Shown here: one piece after another, positions 7,658-16,948 of the stretch
How positions within the stretch are numbered: position 1 is the stretch's first letter
Layout of the letters: each line of letters opens with the position of its first letter
DNA from: Singulisphaera sp. GP187
GTDB lineage: Bacteria; Planctomycetota; Planctomycetia; Gemmatales; Gemmataceae
Length of the DNA stretch: 46,527 nucleotides
Direction: 5' to 3'
Assembly: GCA_945868575.1 (NCBI GenBank)
Contig: CAMBMH010000012.1
Location: 1 to 46,527 of the forward strand
Notes under the pieces: model-generated
The model's input: the letters and a program-made list of their open reading frames with translations, nothing else
Told to the model about the DNA's origin: nothing
The model's database searches: none
Made by a program: the position numbers and the translations under genes

Positions 7658-10087
7658 ATGGTGGCATTCCTTGGAAGATTCTCAACATCCCGCCCCTGGA
7701 CGATTGTCCTGGCTTGGGTTGCGTTGGGCGTAATCGCCTCTTTTTTGGCGCCCGACTGGGATCGCAATTCCCAGGACGATGATGTTCGGTTTCTACCTGC
7801 CCGATGTGCCAGTGTGCGGGGTTTTGCACTTTTATCTGAAGCTTTCCCCCAGGATGTCTCCGCGAGCCGCTTGATCCTTTCCTTTGAACGGGAAACCGAA
7901 GAACTTTCCCCCGCTGACTTTGCTCTTGTAGACAGGATCGTTCTGGCGCTTTCCGAATTTCGCACGATCCATCCTGAATGGAAAATGGGGCGCATCGTTT
8001 CCCATCGGGATCCCTTTTTGGGGAAACGACTTGTAAGCCGGGATGGGAAATGCACGCTTGTACAAGTGCCCCTTGCGACCCCATATTTGGCCAATCAGAC
8101 CCGACTTGCGGTGGATGAGGCGGAAAAAGTCCTCAAAACGGCGCTCAAAACTTTCGAAAGGGAACCGGGAAGCAAACCCCTGCCGGCCATTCAGCTCACA
8201 GGGCCCGCAGGCATCGGTCACGACCTGATTAGTGCAAGCGCCCATGGTTTGGAAACAACCACTGGCGCAACCGTGGCACTGGTAGTGGTTGTACTCCTTG
8301 CAGTCCATCGCGCTCCGCTTTTGGCGATGGTTCCCCTGGTTACAATTGCCTTGTCGGTTTGGGTGGCACTCAAGCTTTTGGCGATGGCGACGCTGATACC
8401 AGGGTTTTATCTGGTCAATGTGAGCCAGATTTTTGCCGTGGTGATGCTCTATGGCGCCGGGACCGATTATTGCCTCTTTTTGATCAGCCGATACAAGGAA
8501 GAACTTGCTCTGGGGTATGAATCGAAACGGGCACTTACACGGGCACTTGAGGGGGTCGGACACGCCCTTATCGCCAGCGCCGCGACGGTGATTTGCGGAC
8601 TTGGGCTCATGATATTTGCGGAGTTTGTCAAGGTTCGCTGTGGTGGCCCGGCGATCGCGGTGAGCCTGGCTGTCGCGCTTTTTGCAAGCATGTCTTTGAC
8701 CCCGGCGATCCTTTACCTTTTGGGACCCGTTGTTTTCTGGCCTGGTAAAGCTCCAGGCGCGGGCGGAGCGGCCCGGTCGGGCATTTGGGATGTGATCAGC
8801 CACATTGTGGTGGCGCGTCCGCGTGCAATCTGGATCGCCTCGATGGCGCTCCTTTTGCCTTTGGCGTTTTTAGGCCTTTTTGCCAAAGCCAGTTTTCGCG
8901 CCACAGCGGAGCTCAGTCCCGGATCATCCAGTATTCTTGGTCTCCAGGCCATTCAGCGACACTTCCCCTCTGGAGAAACCGGGCCTGTTACCGTCCTTTT
9001 GGAATCTCCCAAGCCGTGGAGTGGACCAGAGGGACGAGATTCGATCGAGCGCCTCACCCGCGCATTTCGCTCGCTACCCCATGTAAGTGAGGTCCGCTCC
9101 CTCACCCAACCTCTGGGGAATCAGGGAACACCCGCCCTTACCGCATCGCACAACGGAGCAGGGCTTCCCATTTTGGAAAAACTGGGCCTTTGGAAGACCA
9201 TCGAAGATCAGGTCCAAAAGACGATCCAGGAGTTCTACCTCGCCAAAATTTCCCCTCCCCCATTTCAGGCCCGAAACTCGGAGTTGCAATTGGTGATGGG
9301 GGAAGTCAGGCAGGTCGAAAGGCATGTGGCCCGATTTGATGTGATCATGGATTGTGATCCCTTCGATCCAGAAGCGGTGCATGCGGTCGATTGTGTTGAA
9401 CTCTGGATCGCCGGGGAAATGCCCCGATTTTTGGCGGAACAAGGCCCCGTTCGGGGCGAAGTGGTCGGAATGGCCGTCAGCGCCCGGGATATGGCCTCAG
9501 TCGTCGAATCGGACCGTTTTCGCATCAACCTCATGGTCCTCACAGGAATTCTGGCAATACTTTGGGTGGTGGTCAAAAAACCCTGGCTGGCCCTCTATCT
9601 TTTGGCAACGGTCCTCCTCAGCTATTTCGCGACCCTTGGCGCAACCATGCTTTTGGCTCAACATTTGTTTGGCAGGGTGGCAGGCGAGGTGGATTGGCGG
9701 GTACCGTTTTTCCTCTTTGTTATCCTGGTCGCAGTAGGGGAGGATTACAACATCCTCCTGATGAGTCGAATGCTGGAAAAGGTTGGCAAACTGGGCCCAA
9801 CCGAGGCGATGCGAGAAGCCCTTGCAAGCACGGGCGGAACGATCACCTCTTGTGGCCTGATTATGGCGGGTACCTTTGCCACCCTAGCTTTTGCGGGCCT
9901 AAGCACACTGGTGCAGATCGGCTTTGCCTTGGCGTTTGGCGTCCTTGTTGACACCTTCATTGTCCGGCCATTCCTGGTTCCGGCGTTTGTCCTGATGGTC
10001 TGGAAAGACGAACGGTTTATGGATGACCGGGAACTTCCGGATACCCAGGAAGCTTTTGATCAACACGCCTGGCGCAAAGCGGTTTAA
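7658..10087 (+). CDS. MMPL/RND-superfamily membrane transporter
   Basis: About 809 residues. It has the hallmark layout of MMPL/hydrophobe-exporter RND proteins: an N-terminal membrane helix (WTIVLAWVALGVIASFLAP), a periplasmic loop, a five-helix block, a second helix and large loop, and a second five-helix block. GTDYCLFLISRY and GEDYNILLMSR are the conserved GxDYxxxLxxR-type motifs in the two halves. The frame is open from 7532, but ATG 7658 is preceded by GGGAGG at optimal spacing and starts directly before the first helix, so I prefer it. Family members export lipids or other hydrophobic compounds; the cargo is not readable. It stands alone between the tRNA and the STAS gene. Confidence 0.88.
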   Translation: MVAFLGRFSTSRPWTIVLAWVALGVIASFLAPDWDRNSQDDDVRFLPARCASVRGFALLSEAFPQDVSASRLILSFERETEELSPADFALVDRIVLALSEFRTIHPEWKMGRIVSHRDPFLGKRLVSRDGKCTLVQVPLATPYLANQTRLAVDEAEKVLKTALKTFEREPGSKPLPAIQLTGPAGIGHDLISASAHGLETTTGATVALVVVVLLAVHRAPLLAMVPLVTIALSVWVALKLLAMATLIPGFYLVNVSQIFAVVMLYGAGTDYCLFLISRYKEELALGYESKRALTRALEGVGHALIASAATVICGLGLMIFAEFVKVRCGGPAIAVSLAVALFASMSLTPAILYLLGPVVFWPGKAPGAGGAARSGIWDVISHIVVARPRAIWIASMALLLPLAFLGLFAKASFRATAELSPGSSSILGLQAIQRHFPSGETGPVTVLLESPKPWSGPEGRDSIERLTRAFRSLPHVSEVRSLTQPLGNQGTPALTASHNGAGLPILEKLGLWKTIEDQVQKTIQEFYLAKISPPPFQARNSELQLVMGEVRQVERHVARFDVIMDCDPFDPEAVHAVDCVELWIAGEMPRFLAEQGPVRGEVVGMAVSARDMASVVESDRFRINLMVLTGILAILWVVVKKPWLALYLLATVLLSYFATLGATMLLAQHLFGRVAGEVDWRVPFFLFVILVAVGEDYNILLMSRMLEKVGKLGPTEAMREALASTGGTITSCGLIMAGTFATLAFAGLSTLVQIGFALAFGVLVDTFIVRPFLVPAFVLMVWKDERFMDDRELPDTQEAFDQHAWRKAV

Positions 10088-10400
10088 CCCAAAAGGGTTG
10101 GACCTGGGTGGGGTTCGACCTAAGAGAGACGCGGCGGGGAAGGGTCAGAAACCGGGCCGACCGGACCGTTGGTCCTCCCATTCATTACCTTTCATTTTTT
10201 TTAGTTTTCCCCAAATAATTCATTCCAGTTGCACTTTAAGGGCCATTTGGGACCAAGGCGGCTGGGTTTGTCTGCTTTTAGGGTTGACTCGGACGGCCTC
10301 TCCTTTAACAAAACCATAGGTAATTCCCGAGCGCCCTGATTGATTTCCAGGGTTGCCGGTCTTTCCCTGCATTATTCAAATAGAGAAGGGGATACTTTTC
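10088..10400. other. intergenic region between transporter and STAS gene
   Basis: 313 bases without a supported gene. A small stem AACCC-AAAA-GGGTT lies directly at the transporter stop (10086-10099) and another GGACC-GTT-GGTCC stem lies near 10164-10176; neither has a following T-run. TTGACT at 10284-10289 could be a -35 element for the STAS gene, but the matching -10 is poor. No promoter is called. Confidence 0.5.
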
Positions 10401-10763
10401 ATGTCCGCTCAACCCCGTCGTCGTCGCATCGAAGTCGAAGAAAAGGGTGACATCGCCGTTGTCGGTTTCATCGACAAGAAGATTCTCGACGAGCAGAACA
10501 TCCAGGTTATTGGTGAACAGCTTTCCGAGCTTGTTGATGCCGAAAAGCGAACCAAAGTGATTTTGAACTTCTCGAATGTAGAGTACCTTTCCTCCGCGGC
10601 TCTGGGCAAAATCATTGCCTTGAACTCGAAGCTGAAAAAGGCCAATGGCAAGCTGGTGCTCTGCAACATTCGCGCCGACATCAAGGAAGTGTTCACGATC
10701 ACCAAGCTTGACAAGCTGATCATCATCGTCAATTCCGAAGACGACGCAATCGCCAAGTTCTAA
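10401..10763 (+). CDS. STAS-domain anti-sigma factor antagonist
   Basis: A 120-residue single-domain STAS protein of the SpoIIAA/RsbV type. The strand-helix pattern includes VILNFSNVEYLSSAALGK; Ser65 aligns with the serine phosphorylated in RsbV (DSTGLG), though the preceding Asp is replaced by Ser. In this family the unphosphorylated form binds and sequesters an anti-sigma kinase. The ATG at 10401 has GAAGGGG upstream; an alternative start 48 bases earlier adds residues outside the domain. The HATPase partner is encoded next, 132 bases downstream, completing a partner-switch pair. No sigma factor gene is in the window, so the target is unknown. Confidence 0.88.
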   Translation: MSAQPRRRRIEVEEKGDIAVVGFIDKKILDEQNIQVIGEQLSELVDAEKRTKVILNFSNVEYLSSAALGKIIALNSKLKKANGKLVLCNIRADIKEVFTITKLDKLIIIVNSEDDAIAKF

Positions 10764-10895
10764 ATCCACCGGGCCGACCCCTACGGTTCGGTTTCCGGGA
10801 TTCCTGGATCCTTGGGTGTTTGCTTCATAGGCGCACCCATTCTGGGGGTTTTGGTACAGGGTTGTTTACCCCGGATTTTGTGCCAGGTATTTGCA

Positions 10896-11336
10896 ATGGC
10901 GAATGAATCGGAAATTGGTCGCGAGCACGACTTTCATATTGTGATCCCTAGTGATCCAATGGAAGTTCGTGCCGTGCAGGACCGTATTGAGAACCTCCTT
11001 GCGCTGCATGAGGTTCCAAGTCGTGACAGCTTTTGCGTGAAGCTTGGCATGGAAGAAGTTCTGGTCAATGCCATCAAGCATGGCAACCAGATGGATCGCT
11101 CCAAAACGGTAACCGTCTCGGTTCGTATCACCGCTATGGAATTCGAAGCGAAGGTAACCGATCAGGGACCGGGATTTGACCCGGATGATATCCCAGACCC
11201 AACAGATATTGAGAATTTGGAACGCCCTTGTGGTCGGGGGTTAATGCTGATCCGCCACTACATGCACGAAGTGGCTCATAACGAAACCGGCAATTCCGTC
11301 CTCATGCGACGCAAATTCAACCAGCCAGAAGAGTAG
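10896..11336 (+). CDS. RsbW-like anti-sigma factor serine kinase (HATPase_c)
   Basis: A 146-residue GHKL ATPase domain: N-box from Glu53 through Asn58 to His62-Gly-Asn (EEVLVNAIKHGN), G1 box DQGPGFD at 89-95, and G2 box GRGLMLI at 113-119. The small size with no sensor or transmembrane part is typical of RsbW/SpoIIAB-type kinases. These phosphorylate the STAS partner and hold a sigma factor or other target; the adjacent STAS gene is the probable partner. The longer frame from 10812 adds a hydrophobic, non-homologous leader, so ATG 10896 is chosen. mutS begins 42 bases after the stop, so read-through transcription is likely. Confidence 0.88.
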   Translation: MANESEIGREHDFHIVIPSDPMEVRAVQDRIENLLALHEVPSRDSFCVKLGMEEVLVNAIKHGNQMDRSKTVTVSVRITAMEFEAKVTDQGPGFDPDDIPDPTDIENLERPCGRGLMLIRHYMHEVAHNETGNSVLMRRKFNQPEE

Positions 11337-11378
11337 TCCGGGCCGAAATTTTCTCTCATTGCGACGGCGTCTCAATTC

Positions 11379-14018
11379 ATGACCACTCCAATGATGCAGC
11401 AGTATCTGGATGCCAAGGCGAAGCATCCGGGTATGGTGCTCTTTTTTCGCATGGGCGATTTTTATGAGCTTTTTGGCGAGGATGCCGAAAAGGTCGCTCC
11501 AATTCTTGGCCTGACCCTGACCACCCGCGACGGTCGGGAAAAGATGGCCGGTTTCCCCCACATGGCCCTCGATGGGCATTTGCGCCGCCTTCTGGAAACG
11601 GGCAATCGGGTCGCCGTCTGCGACCAGGTGGAAGACGCCTCGCAGGCGAAGGGGCTGGTCCGTCGTGAGGTGACCCGGGTCATTACCCCCGGCACCGTTA
11701 CCGAAGATGATCTGCTCGACCCGCGTCGGCCAAGCATTCTCGCTGCGATCGCCTACCCCCAAAAAGGAAAGGGAATGGCGGGGATATCCTGGGTGGATGT
11801 CGGTTCGGGGACTTTTTTTGCGACCGATGTCGATCCCACGCAGCTTGCCGACCATTTGGCCCGGCTCGACCCAGCGGAACTCCTCCTTGCGGAGGGCACG
11901 GAAACCGCGGGGAAAAGCGGTCTGGGAGACGACCTTCCCGAGGGAAATTTTGCGCACATGCGTGGGGCCAGGTCGCTTCGCCCCGCCTGGACCTTTGATG
12001 CCGAACATGCCCGGGCGGCCCTCCATGGCCAATTTTCTGTCACCACGCTTTCAGGGTTCGGCTTCGACGACAACCAGGTTTGTCTGCGCGCGGCGGGGGC
12101 CCTGATCTCGTACCTTCGCGAAACGCTGAAAGCACCTCTCGTTCACATCCGCCGGATTCAGCCCTTCGCCCGGGGCAGGTCGCTTCAGATGGACGAGACC
12201 ACAAGGCGCAGTCTTGAACTCGACAGGACCCAGCGCGATCCTGGACGCAAGGGATCGCTTTGGGAGACGATCGACCGGTCGTCCACCACCATGGGATCAA
12301 GACAGTTGCGCGATTGGCTCCTCAATCCGCTTTCCGACCTCAAGGAGCTGCTCGAGCGCCAGGAGACGGTCGCCAGGTTCGTTTCCGATGCGCCGCTTCG
12401 GCGCCGTTTGCGCGAGCTGATGGGCGAAGTCGCTGATCTCCAGCGCCTTTCCGCGCGGGCGGCGACGGGGCGTGCCAATCCCAGGGACCTGGCCGCGATT
12501 CGTCAGGCGCTTCGGGCCGTACCCGCGATCCGTTCGCTTTTGGAGGAACGCCTCACCACCATCCGGTGCGAGGGACTTGCCAGTTTGGCCCAGCGTGCCC
12601 AACCACATGCCGAGTATTGCGATCTGCTTAATCGCGCGCTTTCCGATGAGCCCACCGGGCTTCCCGGCGAGGGAACCGTTATCCGCTCAGGTTTTGATTC
12701 GGAGCTGGATGAGCTTCGGGGGTTGCGGTCCTCGGGCAACGATTGGCTCGCGCAATTCCAGGCCAGTGAAATCGCCCGAACGGGCATAGGTAGTCTCAAA
12801 GTCGGGTTCAATTCTGTCTTTGGCTATTACATCGAAATCACTCACGCCCATTCGGGCCGGGCTCCCGCCGATTATCAGCGCCGCCAAACCCTGAAAAATG
12901 CCGAGCGCTACATCACCCCCGAACTCAAGGAGCACGAGGAGAAGATCCTCAGCGCAGACGAGCGGATCAAAAATCGTGAAATCGAAATCTTTGGCCAGAT
13001 CCGCAAAGCGTCCGCCGATCAGGCTCCGGCCCTGATGGGAACGGCCGAGGCGCTTGCCGAACTGGACGCGCTTTCAGGGTTGGCCGAATTGGCAGTCGAA
13101 AGGCAATGGTGCAGGCCAACGGTTGTCGCCGAGCCGGTATTGGACATCCGACAGGGGCGCCATCCCGTTCTCGACCAGATCCTTCCGCCGGGGACCTTTG
13201 TTCCCAACGATTGCCTTATGGACCCGGAAACGGCCAGGCTCCTTTTGGTTACCGGTCCAAACATGGGTGGTAAAAGCGTCTTCATCCGCCAGGCGGCGCT
13301 CCTGACTATTCTGGCCCAGGCAGGATCTTATGTTCCCGCACAAAGCGCCACCATCGGATTGGCCGACCGCGTGTTTACCAGGGTGGGAGCCAGCGATGAA
13401 CTTGCCCGGGCCCAGAGCACCTTCATGGTGGAGATGACCGAAGCGGCCAATATTCTTAACAATGCCACTCGTCAAAGTCTGGTCATTCTCGATGAGATCG
13501 GACGGGGAACAAGCACCTATGACGGTGTGAGCCTGGCTTGGTCCATCGCCGAAGACCTGCACGAACGGATCGGGTGTCGGGCCCTGTTTGCGACCCACTA
13601 TCATGAATTGGCAGAATTGTCCTCAAGGCTTTCCGCGATGGCCAGCCTAGTGGTCCAAGTCCACGAGACGGAACAAGATGTCCTCTTCCTGCACCGGATT
13701 GTCCCTGGCGCGGCGGACAAAAGTTATGGTATCCAGGTCGCAAGACGCGCCGGAATTCCCTTGACGGTTCTTGATCGTGCCAAGGCCTTGTTGGGGGAAC
13801 TTGAGGAGGCCCGCAGGCGCGCTCCCGCCAGTCCACCCGGCGCCACGATCCAGGCTCCACGACTCATTCAATCGAGCCTTTTCGCGGATGCGGATGATCC
13901 GCTTTTGGATGAGATCCGCGCGATCGATCCCCAGGCACTCACGCCTGATCGGGCACAAGAACTCGTGACAAAATGGGTTCGGGAACTGGGACGCAAAACC
14001 AGATCCCGACCTCGTTAA
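11379..14018 (+). CDS. mutS: DNA mismatch repair protein MutS
   Basis: 879 residues, close to the normal length of MutS1 (E. coli 853). The N-terminal mismatch-recognition motif FYELF with its preceding FFRMGD lies near residues 24-32, followed by connector, core and clamp regions. The ABC-type ATPase has Walker A GPNMGGKS near 626-633, signature-region SxxxxE in STFMVEMTEAANIL, and Walker B ILDEIGRGTSTYDG near 703-716, then FATHYHEL. It binds mismatches as a dimer and recruits MutL; no mutL is in the window. No clear Shine-Dalgarno precedes the ATG. It follows the RsbW-like gene at 42 bases, so stress signalling and repair may share a transcript. Confidence 0.97.
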   Translation: MTTPMMQQYLDAKAKHPGMVLFFRMGDFYELFGEDAEKVAPILGLTLTTRDGREKMAGFPHMALDGHLRRLLETGNRVAVCDQVEDASQAKGLVRREVTRVITPGTVTEDDLLDPRRPSILAAIAYPQKGKGMAGISWVDVGSGTFFATDVDPTQLADHLARLDPAELLLAEGTETAGKSGLGDDLPEGNFAHMRGARSLRPAWTFDAEHARAALHGQFSVTTLSGFGFDDNQVCLRAAGALISYLRETLKAPLVHIRRIQPFARGRSLQMDETTRRSLELDRTQRDPGRKGSLWETIDRSSTTMGSRQLRDWLLNPLSDLKELLERQETVARFVSDAPLRRRLRELMGEVADLQRLSARAATGRANPRDLAAIRQALRAVPAIRSLLEERLTTIRCEGLASLAQRAQPHAEYCDLLNRALSDEPTGLPGEGTVIRSGFDSELDELRGLRSSGNDWLAQFQASEIARTGIGSLKVGFNSVFGYYIEITHAHSGRAPADYQRRQTLKNAERYITPELKEHEEKILSADERIKNREIEIFGQIRKASADQAPALMGTAEALAELDALSGLAELAVERQWCRPTVVAEPVLDIRQGRHPVLDQILPPGTFVPNDCLMDPETARLLLVTGPNMGGKSVFIRQAALLTILAQAGSYVPAQSATIGLADRVFTRVGASDELARAQSTFMVEMTEAANILNNATRQSLVILDEIGRGTSTYDGVSLAWSIAEDLHERIGCRALFATHYHELAELSSRLSAMASLVVQVHETEQDVLFLHRIVPGAADKSYGIQVARRAGIPLTVLDRAKALLGELEEARRRAPASPPGATIQAPRLIQSSLFADADDPLLDEIRAIDPQALTPDRAQELVTKWVRELGRKTRSRPR

Positions 14019-14085
14019 AAAGCAATTGCAAACAATTGATCCGGGTCAGCATTGGCTACGACCAGGACAGGAAGGGGTTTGCGCG

Positions 14086-15813
14086 ATGAGGCACCTATGG
14101 TTTGTTGTGGGAGCTTGCGGCTATTTTGCCTTTGGCGTGATTCCTGTTTCGGGCCAGCCCGTGTTGAACAGTTCCGAAGAAACCCTTGGGGCAAGTTCCG
14201 TTCCCCCGAAAAGCCGTCCCCATGTGCTCCTTGTTTGTGTCGATGACCTCAAGCCGTTGTTGGGTTGCTATGGAGACAAAACAGTCAAGTCACCCAATAT
14301 CGACCGTTTGGCTTCCAGAGGTATGTCATTTGATATGGCCTATTGCAATCAGGCCGTCTGCTCTCCCTCGCGCAATTCGCTTCTAACCAGCTTAAGGCCC
14401 CAGACGCTTGGGATTTATGACCTGGCGACGAATTTTCGCAAAGCGCGGCCAGAAGCGCTTACCCTGCCCAGGCACTTTCGGGATCAGGGTTACAAAACAC
14501 AAGGACTTGGAAAGATCTTTCATGTAGGACATGGGAACACCGAAGACCCGGCATCGTGGAGTGTGCCTTCGTTTTTTGCAAAAACCATTGATTACGCACT
14601 TCCTGAAAACCGTGTAAACCAGACACGCGAGGGCGCCTTTTTTGACAATCAGTCCCCCAACAATCTGCCGAAAGGCGCTCCCTTTGAAAGTGCCGATGTC
14701 CCCGACGACGCCTATGGCGATGGCAAGATTGCCAATGAGGCGATAAAGCGAATCCGTGAAACCGCAAAAAAACCGGCGGAACCGATGTTTTTGGCTGTTG
14801 GGTTTCTCAAGCCACACCTTCCGTTTTGCGCACCAAAAAAATATTGGGATCTCTATGATCGTGATTCCTTCTCAACCGCAAAAGTCAACCGCCCGCCCGA
14901 AGGAGCCCCTTCTTTTGCGCCAACCAACAGTGGGGAACTCCGGAATTATCGGGACATTCCCGGAAAGGGCGCGCTGGACGAAAACCTTCAACGGACACTG
15001 ATTCATGGGTATCACGCTTGTGTTAGCTACATGGATGCCCAGTTAGGCCGGGTTCTCGATGAGCTTGATCGGAGCGGATTGGCCGATAACACGATTATTG
15101 TCCTTTGGGGCGATCATGGCTGGCACCTGGGTGACCATGGGCTTTGGTGCAAGCACACCAACTACGAACAAGCGACAAGAATACCCCTGATCGTTTCCGC
15201 CCCTGAAAAAGTCAGGAGAGGTACTCATACGGCGGCATTAACCGAAACAGTGGATATCTACCCCACGCTTTGCGAGCTTGCGGGGATCCCGATCCCCAAG
15301 GGACTCGATGGCCGGAGCTTTGCGGATGTGTTGCAAAATCCAGCTTTGAAGCCTAAGACCTTTGTCCAGCATGTCTATCCAAGGGGAGAAATAATGGGTA
15401 GGGCACTGCGCACGGATCGTTACCGATTGGTGGAGTGGAAAAAACCGGGCGAACCTGCCCCTTCGGCAGAGCTGGAGCTATACGATTACAAAATCGATCC
15501 TTTTGAGACGACTAATTTGGCCAGCAAAGAGTCTGAAATCGCCCGCTCCTTGCAAAACCAATTCGCCTCGATGCGCGAAGCCAAAAAGCAGTTCCGCCCA
15601 GACCAGGCCTCCAAGCCCCGACCAACAGACCGCAACGCCCTTTTCGCGAAAAAAGACAAAAACGGTGACGGAAAGTTGTCGCGCGAAGAATTCCTTGCCG
15701 ATCAGCCCGATCCGGATCAGGCCCCCAAACGCTTTGAACTGTTTGACATAGACAAAAATGGCGAGCTCAGTCGTGAGGAATTTGTCACCCAGGGTGGCCG
15801 GATCAAAAAGTAG
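14086..15813 (+). CDS. secreted sulfatase (iduronate-2-sulfatase-like) with C-terminal EF-hands
   Basis: About 575 residues. A signal peptide (hydrophobic 4-20, ending near VSGQ) precedes a type I sulfatase: metal-binding VDD at 52-54, CSPSR at 92-96 with Cys92 as predicted formylglycine, LGKIFHVGHG, and WGDHGWHLGDHG, a form seen in iduronate-2-sulfatase-like and choline-sulfatase-like enzymes. Two EF-hands near the C-terminus (DKNGDGKLSREEF and DIDKNGELSREEF) suggest calcium binding outside the cytoplasm. ATG 14086 has GGAAGGGG upstream; the frame is open back to 14026, but those residues do not extend the signal peptide. A strong terminator follows. Confidence 0.9.
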   Translation: MRHLWFVVGACGYFAFGVIPVSGQPVLNSSEETLGASSVPPKSRPHVLLVCVDDLKPLLGCYGDKTVKSPNIDRLASRGMSFDMAYCNQAVCSPSRNSLLTSLRPQTLGIYDLATNFRKARPEALTLPRHFRDQGYKTQGLGKIFHVGHGNTEDPASWSVPSFFAKTIDYALPENRVNQTREGAFFDNQSPNNLPKGAPFESADVPDDAYGDGKIANEAIKRIRETAKKPAEPMFLAVGFLKPHLPFCAPKKYWDLYDRDSFSTAKVNRPPEGAPSFAPTNSGELRNYRDIPGKGALDENLQRTLIHGYHACVSYMDAQLGRVLDELDRSGLADNTIIVLWGDHGWHLGDHGLWCKHTNYEQATRIPLIVSAPEKVRRGTHTAALTETVDIYPTLCELAGIPIPKGLDGRSFADVLQNPALKPKTFVQHVYPRGEIMGRALRTDRYRLVEWKKPGEPAPSAELELYDYKIDPFETTNLASKESEIARSLQNQFASMREAKKQFRPDQASKPRPTDRNALFAKKDKNGDGKLSREEFLADQPDPDQAPKRFELFDIDKNGELSREEFVTQGGRIKK

Positions 15814-15844
15814 TTTCGGAGCCCAAATACTTTGCGTCCGGACA

Positions 15845-15876
15845 TGAAAAAACCTCCGGGGTAACCGGAGGTTTTC
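15845..15876. terminator. bidirectional intrinsic terminator
   Basis: A perfect nine-base stem AACCTCCGG/CCGGAGGTT with a five-base loop (15851-15873), preceded by an A-run and followed by TTTT, lies between the converging sulfatase gene and groES. The A-run before and T-run after allow it to end transcription in both directions. Confidence 0.85.
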
Positions 15877-15904
15877 GAAATTCGAAGGTCAACAATCTGA
15901 AAAA

Positions 15905-16198
15905 CTAGGCTACGACTGCGAGGACATCATCCTCGGTCATGATCAGGTATTCCTTGCCATCGACAGTGATTTCGCTGCCGGCGTAGGAGGAAAAGAGTAC
16001 CTTGTCGCCTGACTTGACCTGGAAGGAGGCACGCTTGCCGCCTTCGAGAGCCTTGCCTTCGCCGGTGCGCAGGACTTTACCCTGACGGGGCTTTTCCTTG
16101 GCGCTATCGGGAAGGAGGATGCCGCCAGCGGTCGTGGTTTCGGCCTCGAGGCGCTCGACGAGGATTTTGTCATTGAGGGGATGGATATCAGTCTTCAT
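15905..16198 (-). CDS. groES: co-chaperonin GroES (Cpn10)
   Basis: 97 residues, the standard length. The sequence shows the conserved N-terminal PLNDKILVERLE, the mobile-loop segment TTAGGILLPD that contacts GroEL, and a C-terminal YLIMTEDDVLAVV. GroES caps the GroEL folding chamber in the cytoplasm. No groEL lies next to it here, unlike the usual groESL operon, so it is a stand-alone or extra copy. GGAG lies upstream of the ATG on the minus strand. I saw no CIRCE inverted repeat upstream. A TGGGCC-GGCCCA hairpin lies at 16225-16242, just upstream of the gene. Confidence 0.95.
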   Translation of the reverse strand: MKTDIHPLNDKILVERLEAETTTAGGILLPDSAKEKPRQGKVLRTGEGKALEGGKRASFQVKSGDKVLFSSYAGSEITVDGKEYLIMTEDDVLAVVA

Positions 16199-16266
16199 CT
16201 TTCAAACTCTCCGTGCAAGCAAACTGGGCCGAAAATGGCCCAACAAAAAACCTAAGCTTGGGCCGG

Positions 16267-16698
16267 TCACCCGACCGGGGGCTGAAGCGGGGGATTGACA
16301 GGGGCTCCATAGCGCTGAGCCAAGGCGCGGGTTACGGTATAGATCACCACGCTCCTGGTCACTGGCTTTGGAATGACGCTGTACACATCTTCCCGTTGGG
16401 CATCTCGCATCACCTTCACGGTTGCATCAGCGGTGACCAAGATGGCGGGCAATCCCGCAACCACCTGTCGGGCCATCCGAAGAACATCAAGACCGCTCAT
16501 GCGACCAAGGTTGAGGTCAAGCAGGGCGAGATGGATGGACATCGAGCGAACGATGTCGATGGCGTGCTCCCCGGAAGGTGCCAGAATCGTACGAAAGCCC
16601 AAAGGCTCAACGATTCCACGCAGCGTTTCACGGCTGCTTGGTTCATCGTCAGCGATGAGGACTGAAAAGTCCTGTGCTTCCGCGTCCAAAGCCATCAT
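16267..16698 (-). CDS. single-domain response regulator (receiver only)
   Basis: About 143 residues carrying one REC domain and no output domain. The acidic pair is D17-D18 (IADDE), the phosphoacceptor is Asp61 (LLDLNLGRMSG), followed by Thr89 (VTA) and Lys111 (PKPV). I start at ATG 16698 because AAGGA lies nine bases before it; a start at 16764 would add 22 residues without homology. Stand-alone receivers act by protein-protein contact, in CheY/Spo0F fashion. No histidine kinase is nearby, so its partner is unknown. The DUF1571 gene lies 250 bases upstream on the same strand. Confidence 0.88.
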   Translation of the reverse strand: MMALDAEAQDFSVLIADDEPSSRETLRGIVEPLGFRTILAPSGEHAIDIVRSMSIHLALLDLNLGRMSGLDVLRMARQVVAGLPAILVTADATVKVMRDAQREDVYSVIPKPVTRSVVIYTVTRALAQRYGAPVNPPLQPPVG

Positions 16699-16948
16699 GG
16701 TGCAGTGTCCTTCCCGCGATGCCATGGCAAACCCGGCCATGTACCCCACTTGCGCGAGACCCACATGGAAGTAAGCGCAAATAGGGTGCCAACCGGATAA
16801 GCCACTTTGTGCTTTCCTTGCAAAGCTAGGATAAGATTGAACTTAGGTCGTTCAAGACCAGCGTGTGGATTTTTTAGGCCTGCCCCAAATGGTCTCAGCT
16901 GTAAAACTGCTCATTGGGGGTCTGTCAGGTTGGCAGAGAGACCTTTGC

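Noticed and set aside
16199-16260. CIRCE/HrcA operator before groES
   Set aside because: No TTAGCACTC-type inverted repeat is present in the upstream bases.
16881-16919. CCCCAA/TTGGGG hairpin upstream of the receiver gene
   Set aside because: Has a bulge and a long loop, and no T-run follows on the transcribed (minus) strand, so it is not called a terminator.
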